Positions 35,812 to 51,236 of a stretch of DNA of 64,000 nt are shown here, piece after piece. A program made the position numbers and the translations under genes. The notes under the pieces were generated by a model. It did no database searches, had not been told where the DNA came from, and saw only the letters and a program-made list of their open reading frames with translations. How positions within the stretch are numbered: position 1 is the stretch's first letter; each line of letters opens with the position of its first letter. The DNA lies in assembly GCA_028622995.1 (NCBI GenBank), contig JAJQJQ010000002.1:5890001-5954000 (forward strand), given 5' to 3'. This stretch comes from Panagrolaimus kolymaensis. Taxonomy: Eukaryota > Nematoda > Chromadorea > Rhabditida > Panagrolaimidae.

Positions 35812-37848
35812 TTAGACACCACGCTTTCTCTAAAATATTGTTAATAAAATTATTTTTATAATTTCTTTAAATTTTAATAAACTTACATTAAAAGCATTTT
35901 GACCTGGTGTTTCAGCAAGCGAGCAAATGGTTGGTCGTCCATCTTCTCTTGTTTGGGGCATCGGTGGAAGTTCAAATTTTGATTTGTCTTCCGCTTTATC
36001 ACCATATTCATTATGAAGACTAGTACATTCGGCTGCAGCCAAATTATATACCGCTTTCAATTCGCTAATAATATTAACATTGTTTGAAATTTTAATATAT
36101 GCTTTTATAATTTCTTCATTGAATGCACATTTTCTTACTAAAAATGAGTTAAATAAGGAATGATTGCTTCATTTTTGTTGAATAGAAACTTACAAAGTCC
36201 AAGACTTTCGATAACATTTTCAATGTTTGCTCGCTTCTTAGGATTTACATTTGAAACAAGTTTATATTCTTGTGATCGCAAATGTGGTCCAGCAGTTTGA
36301 TTATTAAAGAATCGAAGAACTGAAACATCCAATGCAGCTTCAATTTTCTTTTCATAATCAATGGTTTGCTCAAGATTGACTCGGGTTGCAATTTTTGGAA
36401 CCGATGGCATCCTTGATGGTGGCACGGATGATGATGAACGAGCAGTAGTGAGAGATTTTTGAATGGGACCTGGTTGAAGTTCAACGGCAGTAGGAATTCG
36501 AGGTTGAGGTTCAAGATCAGAAGGTGAAGTTTGCATGAGTTCTTTTTCCAAATGTTCAATTTGTTTATGAATATCTGGATGGATTTTTAAATCGGACTCC
36601 AATTTTTTACGCTCAGTAAATTCAATATCGGAATCAAAGTCACTCATAAAATGGCGCTTATCTCTAACGAAACACATGAGATCAAAAATGAAAAAGAATC
36701 GAGATTTGATTTCAAAAAGTGAACGTTGAAGGCCTTTAAAATTGTATTGATCAACAATAACGGGCCATCTGAAAATGAGCAAATGGGATATTTAAAAGCT
36801 ATTTAATCAATTTTCTTTTGAGACTTGCCTCGTAGTATATTTATTATACATTGAAATTAAATATCTTGTTTCCTCCAACGTCCATGGCCGTTTACTATCA
36901 GCAATTTCTTTGGGCCATGCTTTACTATCATCCAACGATGCATCATCAGATGGAATTTGTTCTAAGTCTAATTTTCGAAAATAAACATTATATTCATCAT
37001 CAGTTAAAGTTAAAATCTTTTTATGATCTTCATTTCTTTGAATTGTTGCTGTATTGTTTATAAATGCATCAGCTTCTCGTTCCCAAATTATTCGTTGCAT
37101 TCCATCATGTCTAATATGGGTTCGTTTAACCCATTTTCTCGGCTTCAAATTTTTGGGTGGAGGAAGTTCAAGATGAGGAAATTTTGCTGTTGCTGATAAT
37201 TGCATTTTAAACTAAAAAAGCATGGATAAAAAAAAATTTAAAAGTTTATGATCTCATAAAAGTTGGCAATGAAGGATAACAAAAACTTACAGCTCTTTTA
37301 GTAGCTTTTGTAACAGATTTGGTTTTAGAATTGGCATATAAAAAGCAAGCATCTCGAAGTTCTTTATTATGCTTCTCTTTTGGCAAACGTTTTTCCACTA
37401 AAAATTGTTCATCTGGTTCAGGTTCATCGAATAAAATATCAGCATCAAAATTATTTTCATGCTGATTTTCACAATCACTTTTATTTACAACTTCAAAATC
37501 TTCGCTATCGCTAAGATTTTCTTCTTCTTCTTCTTTGACTTTGGGACTATCAGCTTCGGTTTTAACTTCTTTAGCTTCTGAAAGTCCAGGTTTAACTTTG
37601 GGATCTTCATCAATTTCCATGGGTTCTTCTTCAGCTTCCCTCGTTTTTGATTTTCGTTCTTCATTTTTTGTTTGAGGCGTTTGTGATTTTGATTTTCGGC
37701 TGCTGGTCTCTTTTTTGGATTTCACAAGCGTTTTTGATCGGACTTCGACTTCTTCTTCGCTACTATCTTCCGATCGGCTGCTTTCAAGTTGACTATCACC
37801 AATTTTACTATTGTCTCGGGGACTATTCACAGAGCCTTCTTTACTCAT
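35812..37848 (-). CDS. ekl-4: DMAP1 / SWC4 chromatin-complex subunit
   Basis: Predicted 594 aa from exons 37291-37848, 36829-37211, 36194-36768, 35887-36137 and 35812-35829. The last is six codons, ending RKRGV. Residues 1-186 are a long acidic/basic disordered extension. The DMAP1 core follows: KPRKWVKRTHIRHDG, then a SANT-like DMAP1 domain (RPWTLEETRYLISMYNKY ... WPVIVDQYNF) near residues 294-340, and the conserved LRSQEYKLVSNV block. DMAP1/SWC4 is a subunit of the NuA4/TIP60 acetyltransferase and SWR1/SRCAP H2A.Z-exchange complexes. The intron 36769-36828 uses a GC donor (CGAG|GCAAGT) inside the SANT domain; an alternative GT nearby breaks the domain. The long N-terminal extension is not part of the conserved core. 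Divergent from SR140. Confidence 0.87.
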
Positions 37849-38233
37849 TTTTTCTGGGTGAAATAGAATATTTAAATTAATAAAACTAAATAAGTTTATA
37901 TAGTCAAACAACAATATTTCAACTTGTTGAAAATGTCCCTAATGTAATTAAAGATAAAGCTAGTAAATCGATTTATCAAAATTTAATTTAGATACGAATG
38001 ATGATGACCTGAAGTAATTCTTTAGTAACAATATTTTCCTTGGATGCTTTTTGAAGAAAAGAATAACATTTTTCTTTTTGAGATGCGACAATTCTTAAAA
38101 CGAATAACTGCAATCAATTATTTTGCACACTTGTAAATATATTTTTTCCATTCTAAAAGTTCGAATAATTCAAATTTATTTCATTTATTATTCGAAAGCT
38201 GTATGATCATTTATTTATTTGTTATTACAGAAA
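37849..38233. promoter_or_regulatory. Shared 5' region of DMAP1 and SR140 homologues
   Basis: 385 bases between divergent starts; probably a bidirectional promoter for two nuclear housekeeping genes. Trans-splice-like acceptors lie just before each ATG (CACCCAG for DMAP1 near 37854, TTATTACAG for SR140 near 38230). Confidence 0.5.
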
Positions 38234-41608
<3,375 letters not shown>

Positions 41609-42121
41609 TGAACAATGTTTTAATTATTTTATTTGAACTACAGGTTTTTATGTTTTTATGTTATTTTTTATTACTCTTTTTAAATTAAATATTTTTTATA
41701 ATAAATTTCTTTGTTTTTTCTCAATTTATCAACAAATTACAGCTGAAGATGTTATTTGAAAAAAGCAAAATACATTGATTACCTTAAAAATTTGTATTCA
41801 CTCCCCAAATTGGATTTGATTTAAAGTTTCAAAAGAGCATCACAAAAGATATAAACAATTTTTGATTAACTTATCAAATAATAAATAATTCGATGGCTTA
41901 TAAATACAGAATTTACGGTAACAATTTTATGTTAATTTAAAATTTGGCAAAGCGTGTTTTAAAATAATATACAAAATGAAAAGTTGCTCTTTTTTGATTC
42001 ACTCTCATTGAAGCTTTCGGTGTTTTCTCTTATATTTATTTTTTTATCCATATATATTTAAAACTTTTTATTTATTTATATTATTTAATTGGCTTCCAAA
42101 CTTTTAATTAACCTATTTGCA
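41609..42121. other. Intergenic, no gene seen
   Basis: 513 A/T-rich bases between SR140 and the Ig-domain gene, with no repeat or coding signal. Confidence 0.5.
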
Positions 42122-43066
42122 ATGCCGAAAATATCATTTAATGGAAAACCATCCATTCGGTTTATCAGAGAATTTAAATTACTAATATTAGAGACATCCT
42201 TTTCTCCGAATAATATTATCGATGTCAAATGGTTGTTTGACAATCGAAGATTAATTGAAAATGAAAAATATAAATTACGGGTTAATATTGGTAAAGCAAT
42301 ATTAAAAATTAGAAATCCCACATCTGATGATTCAGGAAATTATGTTTGTATTATTAATGGTGGCAACGGTAATAATAAACATGGAAGTGTAAAACAAAAT
42401 ATTCAAGTTAATATCCGTGAAGACCGTTCTAAAGATGCTCCAATATTTATTGATGATGAACCGAGTGAAAATTGGATAGATGAAGAAAGGGGAAAGAAAT
42501 TAATTTTAAAATTTAATATTAAATCCGCGACCAAACCTTTCTTTAAATGGACTAAAGATGAACAAAAGCTTGAAGTTAATCATCGAATTCAAACCAAATC
42601 TAAGGAAAATGGAGCCGGAGTTTATAGCGTCTCATTGCAAATAAAAGATCCAGACAGTGGTGATTTGGGAGAATACATTTGCATAGTTCGAAATGATTTT
42701 GGACAACTTCAAACTATTTTTAATCTCAATGGAGAAATCCCTAAAAATGCTCCAGAATTTTTAAAAAAACCATTAATTGTTGAAAACAATATCGATAGCG
42801 AGCATGTAACCGTTTGTGATGTTGCATTTCGAACAAATGATGAACCCATAGTAACTTGGTTTGACCCCAAAAATAATATTTTATCAAATAACAATCGAAT
42901 GAAATTTTATTTGAAAAAGGATGAATCAGACGAAAATTTTTATACTGCAATATTTGAGCTGAGAGATTACAAATCCACCGATAATGGAATATTTACTTGT
43001 CAAATACAAAATAAAACAACTAAAGAAATTTCGGTTGCTGAAATATTTTTAAATATCTTTGATTGA
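42122..43066 (+). CDS. Intronless protein of three I-set immunoglobulin domains
   Basis: A single uninterrupted frame of 314 aa from ATG 42122. Three tandem Ig domains are visible, each ending in the D-x-G-x-Y/F-x-C motif: DDSGNYVCII near residue 78, GDLGEYICIVRN near 190, and TDNGIFTCQIQ near 292. B-strand Cys are partly replaced (the first domain lacks the usual early Cys), a trait of intracellular titin/twitchin I-set domains. There is no signal peptide or membrane segment. The opening, PKISFNGKPSIRF, resembles inter-domain linkers of UNC-22/TTN-1-type muscle proteins. Being intronless among multi-exon neighbours, it could be a retrocopy or an exon-derived gene; expression is not shown. 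Confidence 0.75.
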   Translation: MPKISFNGKPSIRFIREFKLLILETSFSPNNIIDVKWLFDNRRLIENEKYKLRVNIGKAILKIRNPTSDDSGNYVCIINGGNGNNKHGSVKQNIQVNIREDRSKDAPIFIDDEPSENWIDEERGKKLILKFNIKSATKPFFKWTKDEQKLEVNHRIQTKSKENGAGVYSVSLQIKDPDSGDLGEYICIVRNDFGQLQTIFNLNGEIPKNAPEFLKKPLIVENNIDSEHVTVCDVAFRTNDEPIVTWFDPKNNILSNNNRMKFYLKKDESDENFYTAIFELRDYKSTDNGIFTCQIQNKTTKEISVAEIFLNIFD

Positions 43067-43566
43067 ATGAATTTTGTGGAATGTTGAAAGCTTTATTTAA
43101 TGTTTTTTAAAACGTGTTTGATTTACTTACCATTGCTTTGTTGTTTTTTATAAATGTTTTATTTTATTTTTTTGCTTTTTCATGCTCAAAGCTTCATTCT
43201 AATTTGGTGATTACTTTTTTAAGCTTTGTAATTTCTTTAACTTATCGGTTACTTACTCTCCAAACTCTTCCAAAATTAACAAATATATTGCATCCATATT
43301 TTTATTTAATTGCTATCATAAAACACAATTTCAAAAAAATTCTTATTTTATTGTTTTTTTTATGTGTCTTGTTTCAATGAAATTATAATATTATATAACA
43401 TTTATTAAAGCATAATTGAATGAGTATACACGTATTATTATTTTTTCTTTTCAAAAACGGTGACAATAAAGTAAATACCCGTAAAATATACTATATACAT
43501 AATGATTAGAGATAAAAAGCCATATTAAAAATGATATATTAATTGCAATTTGCAACAATTTTAAAG
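43067..43566. other. Convergent 3' flanks
   Basis: 500 bases of T-rich then A-rich sequence between convergent genes. One Phe/Leu-rich frame at 43114-43380 is judged non-coding. Confidence 0.5.
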
Positions 43567-44610
43567 TCATGGGCTTGGCGGCGGTTCATAATATTCATCT
43601 GATATAATTACGGTTGACCTGGTACTATATGTATCAAATTGTGCATCAATCGAAGCTATCATCATTTTTCCATGCCTATCTGCTGAGGTAACGGTCTAAA
43701 ATAAATAATTTTTCAAGAATTCAAAAAGTAAATAAATAATTTAAAGCTTACATTACGTTTTCGAAGCATTATTCGAAAGCAAACACATTTACAATAAAAA
43801 AATATTAATTGAAATATAAAAAGAACATTTATAGCAATTATAATAACAATGTAAAGCCATTCATTTTCTTTATCTTCATTGGATGCTAAAGCTTGAGCCG
43901 TTCGACATATCAACCAAATATTTAATGCACCAAAGAAACTTGTAGCAATTAAATAAGGCAATTGAAGATATGGTATTAAAATTTTTAATGAGATGAGGGC
44001 GATGATAGCCGAAGCAAACCATATTACCTAAAATTTATCAAAAAAGTTAACAAACTTGTCATATAGTTATGCCAATTTGATAGTAACGCAACAAATTTTC
44101 TTTTAAATCTTTTGATTACTCTTAATGTTGAAAGTAACATAAGGTAATGTTTTTGCAAATTTTGATTACTATCCATTTGACATATTTGTATGACAATTTC
44201 AAATTAAAATTTTTATAAAAGCTTTAAATTTTCTATGATAAAATAATGACGAAAATAAAGAAATAATAAAATCTTTTTATTAAGCTATGCGGAACAATTT
44301 CTTCTGTCAAAATAAAGGCATGAATCAATGGGAAAATGAACTGAGTAATAATATACTAAAAAAAAGCATTTACCTGACATATTAAAAATGGCAATAAAAA
44401 TGAATATGGGATTAATGTCGCAACAGCTCGATTACTTTCATTAAATTTCGCTTCACCGGATGCAAGATTAGTTATTGTAAATATTAATAAATGTGAAAGC
44501 ACTAATAAATCAAAAGAAACCAATGAAATTAAAGCTGAATGAACGGCAAAAAATCCACAACAGAGGGTTCCAGATAATCGTCGACCCGTTTGTTGGTCGT
44601 TACGACCCAT
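43567..44610 (-). CDS. Four-transmembrane protein, unknown family
   Basis: Predicted 213 aa from exons 44374-44610, 43752-44027 and 43567-43695, phase-consistent. Four hydrophobic segments: about 22-48 (FFAVHSALISLVSFDLLVLS), 65-95 (VATLIPYSFLLPFLICQVIW onward), 100-125 (PYLIATSFFGALNIWLICR), and 135-160 (LYIVIIIAINVLFIFQLIFF). The cytosolic end has a Cys-rich juxtamembrane patch (CKCVCF) and a tail ending YYEPPPSP, a possible SH3/WW ligand. The start lies three bases after a TTTATAG acceptor, so it may be trans-spliced or may have an upstream exon (candidate at 49784-49855). The 346-base second-from-5' intron carries a dispersed repeat copy. Nematode-type tetraspan; function unknown. Confidence 0.75.
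44056..44196. repeat. Copy of dispersed TIR element inside an intron
   Basis: Left end TTGTCATATAGTTATGCC with GATAGTAA, right end TTACTATCCATTTGACA and TATGACA. Lies in intron 44028-44373 of the four-TM gene, which is much longer than its neighbours, so the insertion probably enlarged it. Confidence 0.6.
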
Positions 44611-46029
44611 CACCTATAAACAATTAAAGGATTAAACAAACAAAAAACACTTTTAACAAGTCGACATTAAAAAAAAGCAAAAGGCGTAAAAAAAAAATCA
44701 AAAATGGAACACAATTAAATGAATCAAAGTTATAAAAAACAAGTTTTTTTGAATGAAAATTTTTTAAGTCAAAATAATTTTCTAAGGCTTTAGTGACTTG
44801 AGACAAGGCCAACCAACCTCACCCTCAAAAAAGTCAAATCATCTGCAGAAATAAAGAATTCACTTTTTGGCGGTCAAATGAAAGGCAGGAATAAAGAAAA
44901 AAATAAAGGAGGAAGAAGACTAAAAGAGTATATAAATCATCGAAAATGTCTGTTATTGAGGGATTAGGTAGTGTAACAACAATACCGACAACAATGACAT
45001 AAGCTTAAAAAATATATATTCGGAGTGAACAATGAAAACTACAATAAGCCGAGTTTTTTTTGTCATTGAAAAAAAAAATGAATCCATAAAATAGATTTTT
45101 TACGCGTTTTGGAAAAAATAAAGATTGAATTTTTTTATAAATAAAAGGTTAGGGTCAACGATAAAACTCACAGCGGGTTACATACATTCTTTTGTGCGTG
45201 ATTTAATTATATCTTTAGCGCTCTTTTTTTTATCTGGGAAATTTTTTTTTCAAAAATTGAAAACAGAAAAAGATCATAAACGAGATTAATACAACAAAAA
45301 AATATAAATTTTTAATTATAAATTTTTGATGTTTATTAAACATCGAGCGCATAAATAAATGTTGTTGAAAATGGGAAAGGTAAAGTTCAAAAAACGCGTA
45401 AATGATAATTAATTACTCAGCACAAACAATGACTACAACAACTACCGCCTACCGCCATACATGCGGAAAAAAAGTAATCAAAACAAATGTTTTGGTAATT
45501 AGTTAATTTTTGTTTATTTCCGAGCGTTAATGATGCCTCGTGAATTATGACCTCTTAGTTCAATGTGTTGTTTTTTAAAAACATTTTCTAAAAATAGTAC
45601 AAAAAAAGAGAATAAATAAAAAATTTTATTAAAAATTTATTTAAATAGATAAAATGAAAGCAACGAAGCCAGAATGCATGCTGACGAATGACAGGGTCAA
45701 GTAGTCAACGTCAAATTCCAAATAAATAGCTTTATCCTCTTTCATTTATTTCCTCCCTTTTGGCGACTGCGCTCGTCATTTGAGAAGAAGAAAAAAATAA
45801 GCAACGAAAAAAGAGAGACTTTAATGGTCAAAGTATTTTGACGCCATATTTGAAAGGAAAAAAATATATGGAAATTTCATTAATAAAAAAGTGTTTGTAT
45901 GCCGTAGTTAGTTGTTAGTTGTTTGTTGATGTTGTTATTTTTTCTTTTTAACCTAAAAGACCTTTAAATGACGATATTTTGGGGTAAATAATTTTGCAAC
46001 GAAAGCAGAATTATTTTTAGCATAACTAG

Positions 46030-46200
46030 AATTTGGCATCATAAGTGTCATAATAAGAAAACAAAATGATAGTAAACGAAAAAATATTACTTTAAAATTT
46101 ATTATTACCGTCATAAAGACAGTAACATCTAAAATTACTTTAGAATATTTTTAGTTACTTTTACAACGTCATAAAGCGATGACATTTATTTAGTATTTGC
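46030..46200. repeat. Degenerate copies of the dispersed TIR element
   Basis: Contains GTCATAATAAG with AAAATGATAGTAA, then ATTACCGTCATAAAGACAGTAA, then TTACTTTTACAACGTCATAAAGCGATGACA. At least two partly overlapping units. Confidence 0.55.
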
Positions 46201-48354
46201 CAAGGATACCCTTTTTGAGTTACCTAAATGACAGTTCACGGGGATGACCTTAAAATTAAAACTATAATTCCAAATTTTTTTTTAAATAAAGTAAAAATAA
46301 ACGCTAAAAATAGCAAAACGTATACTTACTAAAAAAACTTATTGAGTTATTTTTAACTCTCAAGGACTTAACTTTTACAACAACATAAAATGCTGCATAA
46401 AATGAGGTGGACAATGGACGGTTAATTGAGATTTATGAAAGTCGATTTGGTCCGTTGCGCGTTTTTATTTTTATTTTTGTATTGGAAAAAAGTTTTCTGA
46501 TCTAAAAAACGATTATGTTACAATTGAGTGAACACATTCTCACAGCACAGAATGTTGGAATAAAAGAAGAGAAGAAAGGGAGTTTAAAAGCACGAAAAAA
46601 GAGAATCATGAAGAACATCGCCAGTATCATCGTCATTTAAAAGACTGAAAGAAAAACGTTTTTTTTTTTTGAAGTGTATGTTTTCATTTATGTAGTTGTT
46701 TGAGTAAGTAGCATTTCTAAGGGCATAAAAAAATGAAAGTATGTATGTATGGAAAATACGCAGGAATATATTTCTTTCGAATAAGAAAGAAAAAATTCCT
46801 AAAAATGACATGAAAAACACATGTTTTTTTGTTTGAGTTGTGAACCTCCAAAATTCTAACTGCTCAGCTGCAAAAAAATAAGAAGAAAATTGAAACAGCT
46901 GCCGCCAGGCATCGTTTATTTGTTTGTTATTTGAGAAAATTAAAAAAAGGAGAAATTATTAAAAATAAGGAAAATGTGTTTCTTCCATCATCATCCAGTT
47001 GGAATGCAAAATCTTTTAGGAAGTTCATGGATTTTTCCAAAGGTCAAAACTAACTTTAAGTGTTGTCGCCTCCTTTTTTTAAATTGGAAAGAAAAAAGTT
47101 TTTCAATACCTCCTCCAATTTAAAAAGGCTTTTTTCGTGTTCTCTTTTTTTTCTTCTCTTCATTCATTTTAAGGCAAAGCATTCTTCTTTGAATAAGATT
47201 ATATTAAGAAAAAAAGGGATTTTGTCTTCCTCGAAAAAAAAGGATGCAGGCAGGAAACAAGCATTCGTTCATTTTAGTGAGTGTCAAAAGAAAACATAGA
47301 GAAAAAAAAAATACCATGATGTCAATAAAAAAGTTTATAAAATTCTTAAAATGATAAAAAAAAACGTAATGTCTAGAAATTTTTTTATGTGAATCTGGGA
47401 TTCATTGACTTTGTAAATTTGATAATGGCGCTTTGATTGACACAAAAAAACCAACATTTAGAGATAAATAACTAACTAACTTTTAAATATGTATATCATT
47501 TTTTCCTGTCTTTTTTTTGGTACAACCTTTTTCGGAAATTCAACGTAAATAATACTTTTTAAGAAGAAAGTCATATTGATGACGACAAAAAAAATGAGGA
47601 ACCAAAAATAAATATATTTTTGTTGTGAATAATAAATAAGCTTCCCCAAAAAAGCCAAGAAACAAAAAAATGCTAAATTTAACAAAAAACTAAATTCTTC
47701 TAAAAATTTCCGAAGTTAAACTTGAAGAAAAAAAACTTTTGAGAGAGGCTAAATGAACGCGTGGGAAAATGCTTGAGGGTTTTAAAGAAGTAAATTCAGT
47801 AAGGAAGAGTTAAAGAAAGAGCTCCTTCTTAAGATAAAAGTTTATGGGATTTAGTTAGAGATAAAACCAAAAAATTCTTTATTTAAAGGATAAAAGCAAC
47901 AAGGAAGATGTGCATTTTTTTTATTTCTTCCTCCTTTATTGTTCGTTTGAAAAAAAGTCATAGACCTCAATCCACAAAAAACGGCAAACATACATCATTA
48001 AAATCCTTCAACAATAAGATTTCTTTTTTTCAAACCACCCAATTTCTTCCAGTCTTTTTCCTTTCTGTAAGCAGCAGCATTGAAAAAGAAAAAAAGAGCT
48101 AAACCATAAAAAAATGTATAAGCAGGCGCTGGTTTTTAGTTTGCCATTCAAGAGAGTTGTTCAATTTCAAATTGTGACAACTTCCTTCCTTACTGCTTTA
48201 AACACATTTTCTTCTTATAGTTTGACCAATAGTCTTTGTGAATTAAAAAAAGTAGGAAACAAATCGCATTGGGTCACAAGCACAACTAAAATTACTAAAA
48301 AATATTTTTATTTTATTTTCCCATGCAATAATTTTGACAAAAGCGAATGAGTTT

Positions 48355-48560
48355 TACTTCTGCCATATTTGAATGACAAAGTAACAGTAACGAGTAATTT
48401 TAATTATTCGTAAAATATTATTACTTTTTCTTTACAATAAGCATAGGAGACGAAGAAATAGTCATAATAAAATGACAGAAAGAGAGTAACAAGAAATTTA
48501 TTTTACCTTATTCTTTTATTACTATCATTTTGTTATAAAGCTATGACAATGTGAAGATGA
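48355..48560. repeat. Degenerate copies of the dispersed TIR element
   Basis: Left unit starts near TGCCATATTTGAATGACA with AACAGTAACG; the right unit ends TTACTATCATTTTGTTATAA then AGCTATGACA. Two or more units in tandem or nested. Confidence 0.55.
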
Positions 48561-49783
48561 CAATTACAGTAAAAGTTTTTGAATCATCCTTATAATATTC
48601 TAAGATAAACAAAGAATTATGAAGTAATTAACACAACTAAATTAAATTTTTTTAACTCAATTTTTTTTTACAGTTAGCGGGTTTTTTCAGTTAATAAAGT
48701 TTTTCTTTGCTTTTTATTTTGTCTAAAAAATGTTCCAAAAAAGCTTAGAGTTATGCCATATATGTATCAACACCAACACACACACGCGCACCCCCGAAAG
48801 AGCCTTTCAAAATATAGAAAAATAATAATGAGAATATGGAATTTAAATCGCTTCAAAAAAATATATACCGGATTTGGTATAATCTTTGATTTTATAAATC
48901 TGTATTAAAAATAATTTGGAAAAAAATAGAAGAGATACATATTGAGGGGCAAAACAGTCAATAATTTTTTTTAAATGTGGTTTTTGGAGAAAAGCAAGCA
49001 AAACAGCTGACCGGGAAAGAAAAAAAAACAGCAACAACAATGATGCAAAGATATTTTGTATGTCCGCCGTTGGCAAAATGAAAGGATGTAAAAAATGCAA
49101 TCACATTGGTTTTTTTTTTTTGGCTTATCCTCGTGAGTTGGACGTAAAAAAAAAATCAAAAATTAACCTTTTCGTTCTATTATAATAAATGCAATAGGTT
49201 TTTTCTTAAAAAAGAGACAAACAAAAGTTTAAATTTACTTTTTAAAAAAATTTAACATTATTTTTGAATTTAATAAAAATCTTAAATACTGAGTGCTTTG
49301 GAGGCGTTGTTTGTGTTAAAACTTTTTATGGTAAAAGCTAATGGAAGTCGCAAAACTCTTGTTAGATTAGTAAACAATACTGAAAAAAACAACAATTAAA
49401 TTATCGACAAAAAGAAAAAGCTTCATTGAGTAAAAGGAATTTTTTAGTAATGTGAGAAATAGAATTTAAGACTTTTTTCTTAAAAAAAGGACAGCTTCAC
49501 TTATCTCATTTTTCACACTCTTTAAACTTTACACTTGGACAAACAATGGTAAAAAATGTACAAGAATCATTAGTGTGCGACATTGAAAAATCAAAAATTC
49601 AAAAATCATTTTTAAATTTAACAATATACTAAGAAAGCACGATGACGATATTTTACTTTACTGTAACTTTCACAATTGAGTAGGATTTTTAAGGAAATTT
49701 AACTAACGTAAGCAGAATAAAAAAAGAGAAAGAAAATAGCGCTTTTAAATTACATATTATTAAAAAAAAATAAAATAGCTTAC

Positions 49784-49855
49784 AAAAAAAATATTGCCAA
49801 CTTGTTGAGAGTGCAAATGGTTGCTATGCCCACAAACTTGTGCTACTGCCTTCAT
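49784..49855 (-). other. Candidate isolated first exon
   Basis: 24 codons from ATG 49855 to a GTAAGC donor at 49783 (MKAVAQVCGHSNHLHSQQVG...), in phase 0. The island is G/C-richer than its surroundings. Splicing to the acceptor before 44613 would keep frame with the four-TM gene but needs a 5.2-kb intron, far longer than others here. Only a possibility. Confidence 0.25.
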
Positions 49856-51178
49856 TAGGGAAAAAACACGCTCACTAAAAACAGGCTAGCTTTAAAAAAA
49901 ATAACATTAACTCCATGGAGAATTTTTGAAACTACAAGTAGTCAAATAACCTTTGAAGACGAAAAACGTTACTCAGTTTTTTTCTGGTTCATTAAATTTG
50001 GTTATGGTAGAGACCAATTAATGTAGAAAAAGGGTTAATGGTTATTATAAAAAAATATAAAAATAATAACATAAAAAAGAGAAGAAAAAAATGTGACTTA
50101 GAATTCATGGGCAAGAGCGAGATCTGGGATATAAGCAACGCAATAAAATATTAGGATCAATATTTTTTTAATTCATGGACTTCAAGAAAAACATATTCTC
50201 CAGAAAATGATGTTTTAATCTTTAAAATTGGTTAAGAAAACAAAAATATTTCGGCTTTTCTAAAAACTTAAATTCAAAGAAACTAAGAACATTGAAATAT
50301 TGAAGCCACGTTATTATATAATTAACACTTTTACCCAACTTTTTTGGAAAGAAATAAAAAATTAATTTTAATAAAAAAAAAATTGTGTTTTGAATATTTT
50401 AACATTGTTTATTATTTGTAGCTTTTTTAAAAGTCAAAACTACACACTTAAATTAATTAAGACATTATTTAATCAACTGTTTATACAATAAAAACCGGAG
50501 AAAAAAAAATCAAATTATACATTTTTGTCAAAAAAACTCGAAGCTAAAAAAAGTCTAACATTACAAGAGTCTTTAAAGGGAGGCTTCCATCTTTTTTTAT
50601 GTTATGTTTAAGCAAATCTTTTTTTTGTTTGTTGCTGCTGCATTATTCCCGGATCGCGTTTTTTCCTTCCGGAGACAAAGTATTGTTTACTTTTATTTTT
50701 CATTTTTCACTCCTTCAAAAAATGACTAGTCTACCAAGCAAACAAGCTCAACGGGGAAAAGAAAGAGGATTTTAGTTCAAGACACACAAATTATTTTAGG
50801 AGGAGATAGATATTTTCACAAAAGAAAAGTCTCATCATCATTTTTTTTGCAGCAAAGATATTTGAAATCTTTCATTCTTTCACATCCACTTTTTTCTTAT
50901 TTGAAAGTAAGAGGATAAGTGCAAAATCTTCTTCATTCCATCACTTTAAAAGCAGCAACAGCAACTGAGCAAGAAAGCAAGAAAAGGATGGACGCGCCTT
51001 TGTTTAAAAGATTCCTTTTATGGAATCAAAAGCAGCTGGAACACAAACAAAAACTTGATTCAATCATAAAAAGCCTTTTTTGTTTTTCTCCAAAAAACAT
51101 GTTTAATCATTTCTGAAGAAAAAAAAATTGTTTAAATATTTTTTCCTCCTTTAAACACTATTTTTACAATTTTTTAGG

Positions 51179-51236
51179 GAGGCCGTAAAGGACCAGCACC
51201 AACAACAGGGGCTAGTCATAGTTTTTTCATGAAATA
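51179..51236 (+). other. Candidate short terminal exon
   Basis: After a TTTTTTAG acceptor, 19 codons of non-biased composition (GGRKGPAPTTGASHSFF...) end in TAG at about 51236. No partner exon identified upstream. Confidence 0.15.

Noticed and set aside
48767..48800. CA/CG simple-sequence patch as a regulatory element or Z-DNA site
   Set aside because: Only a short microsatellite-like stretch; nothing supports a function.
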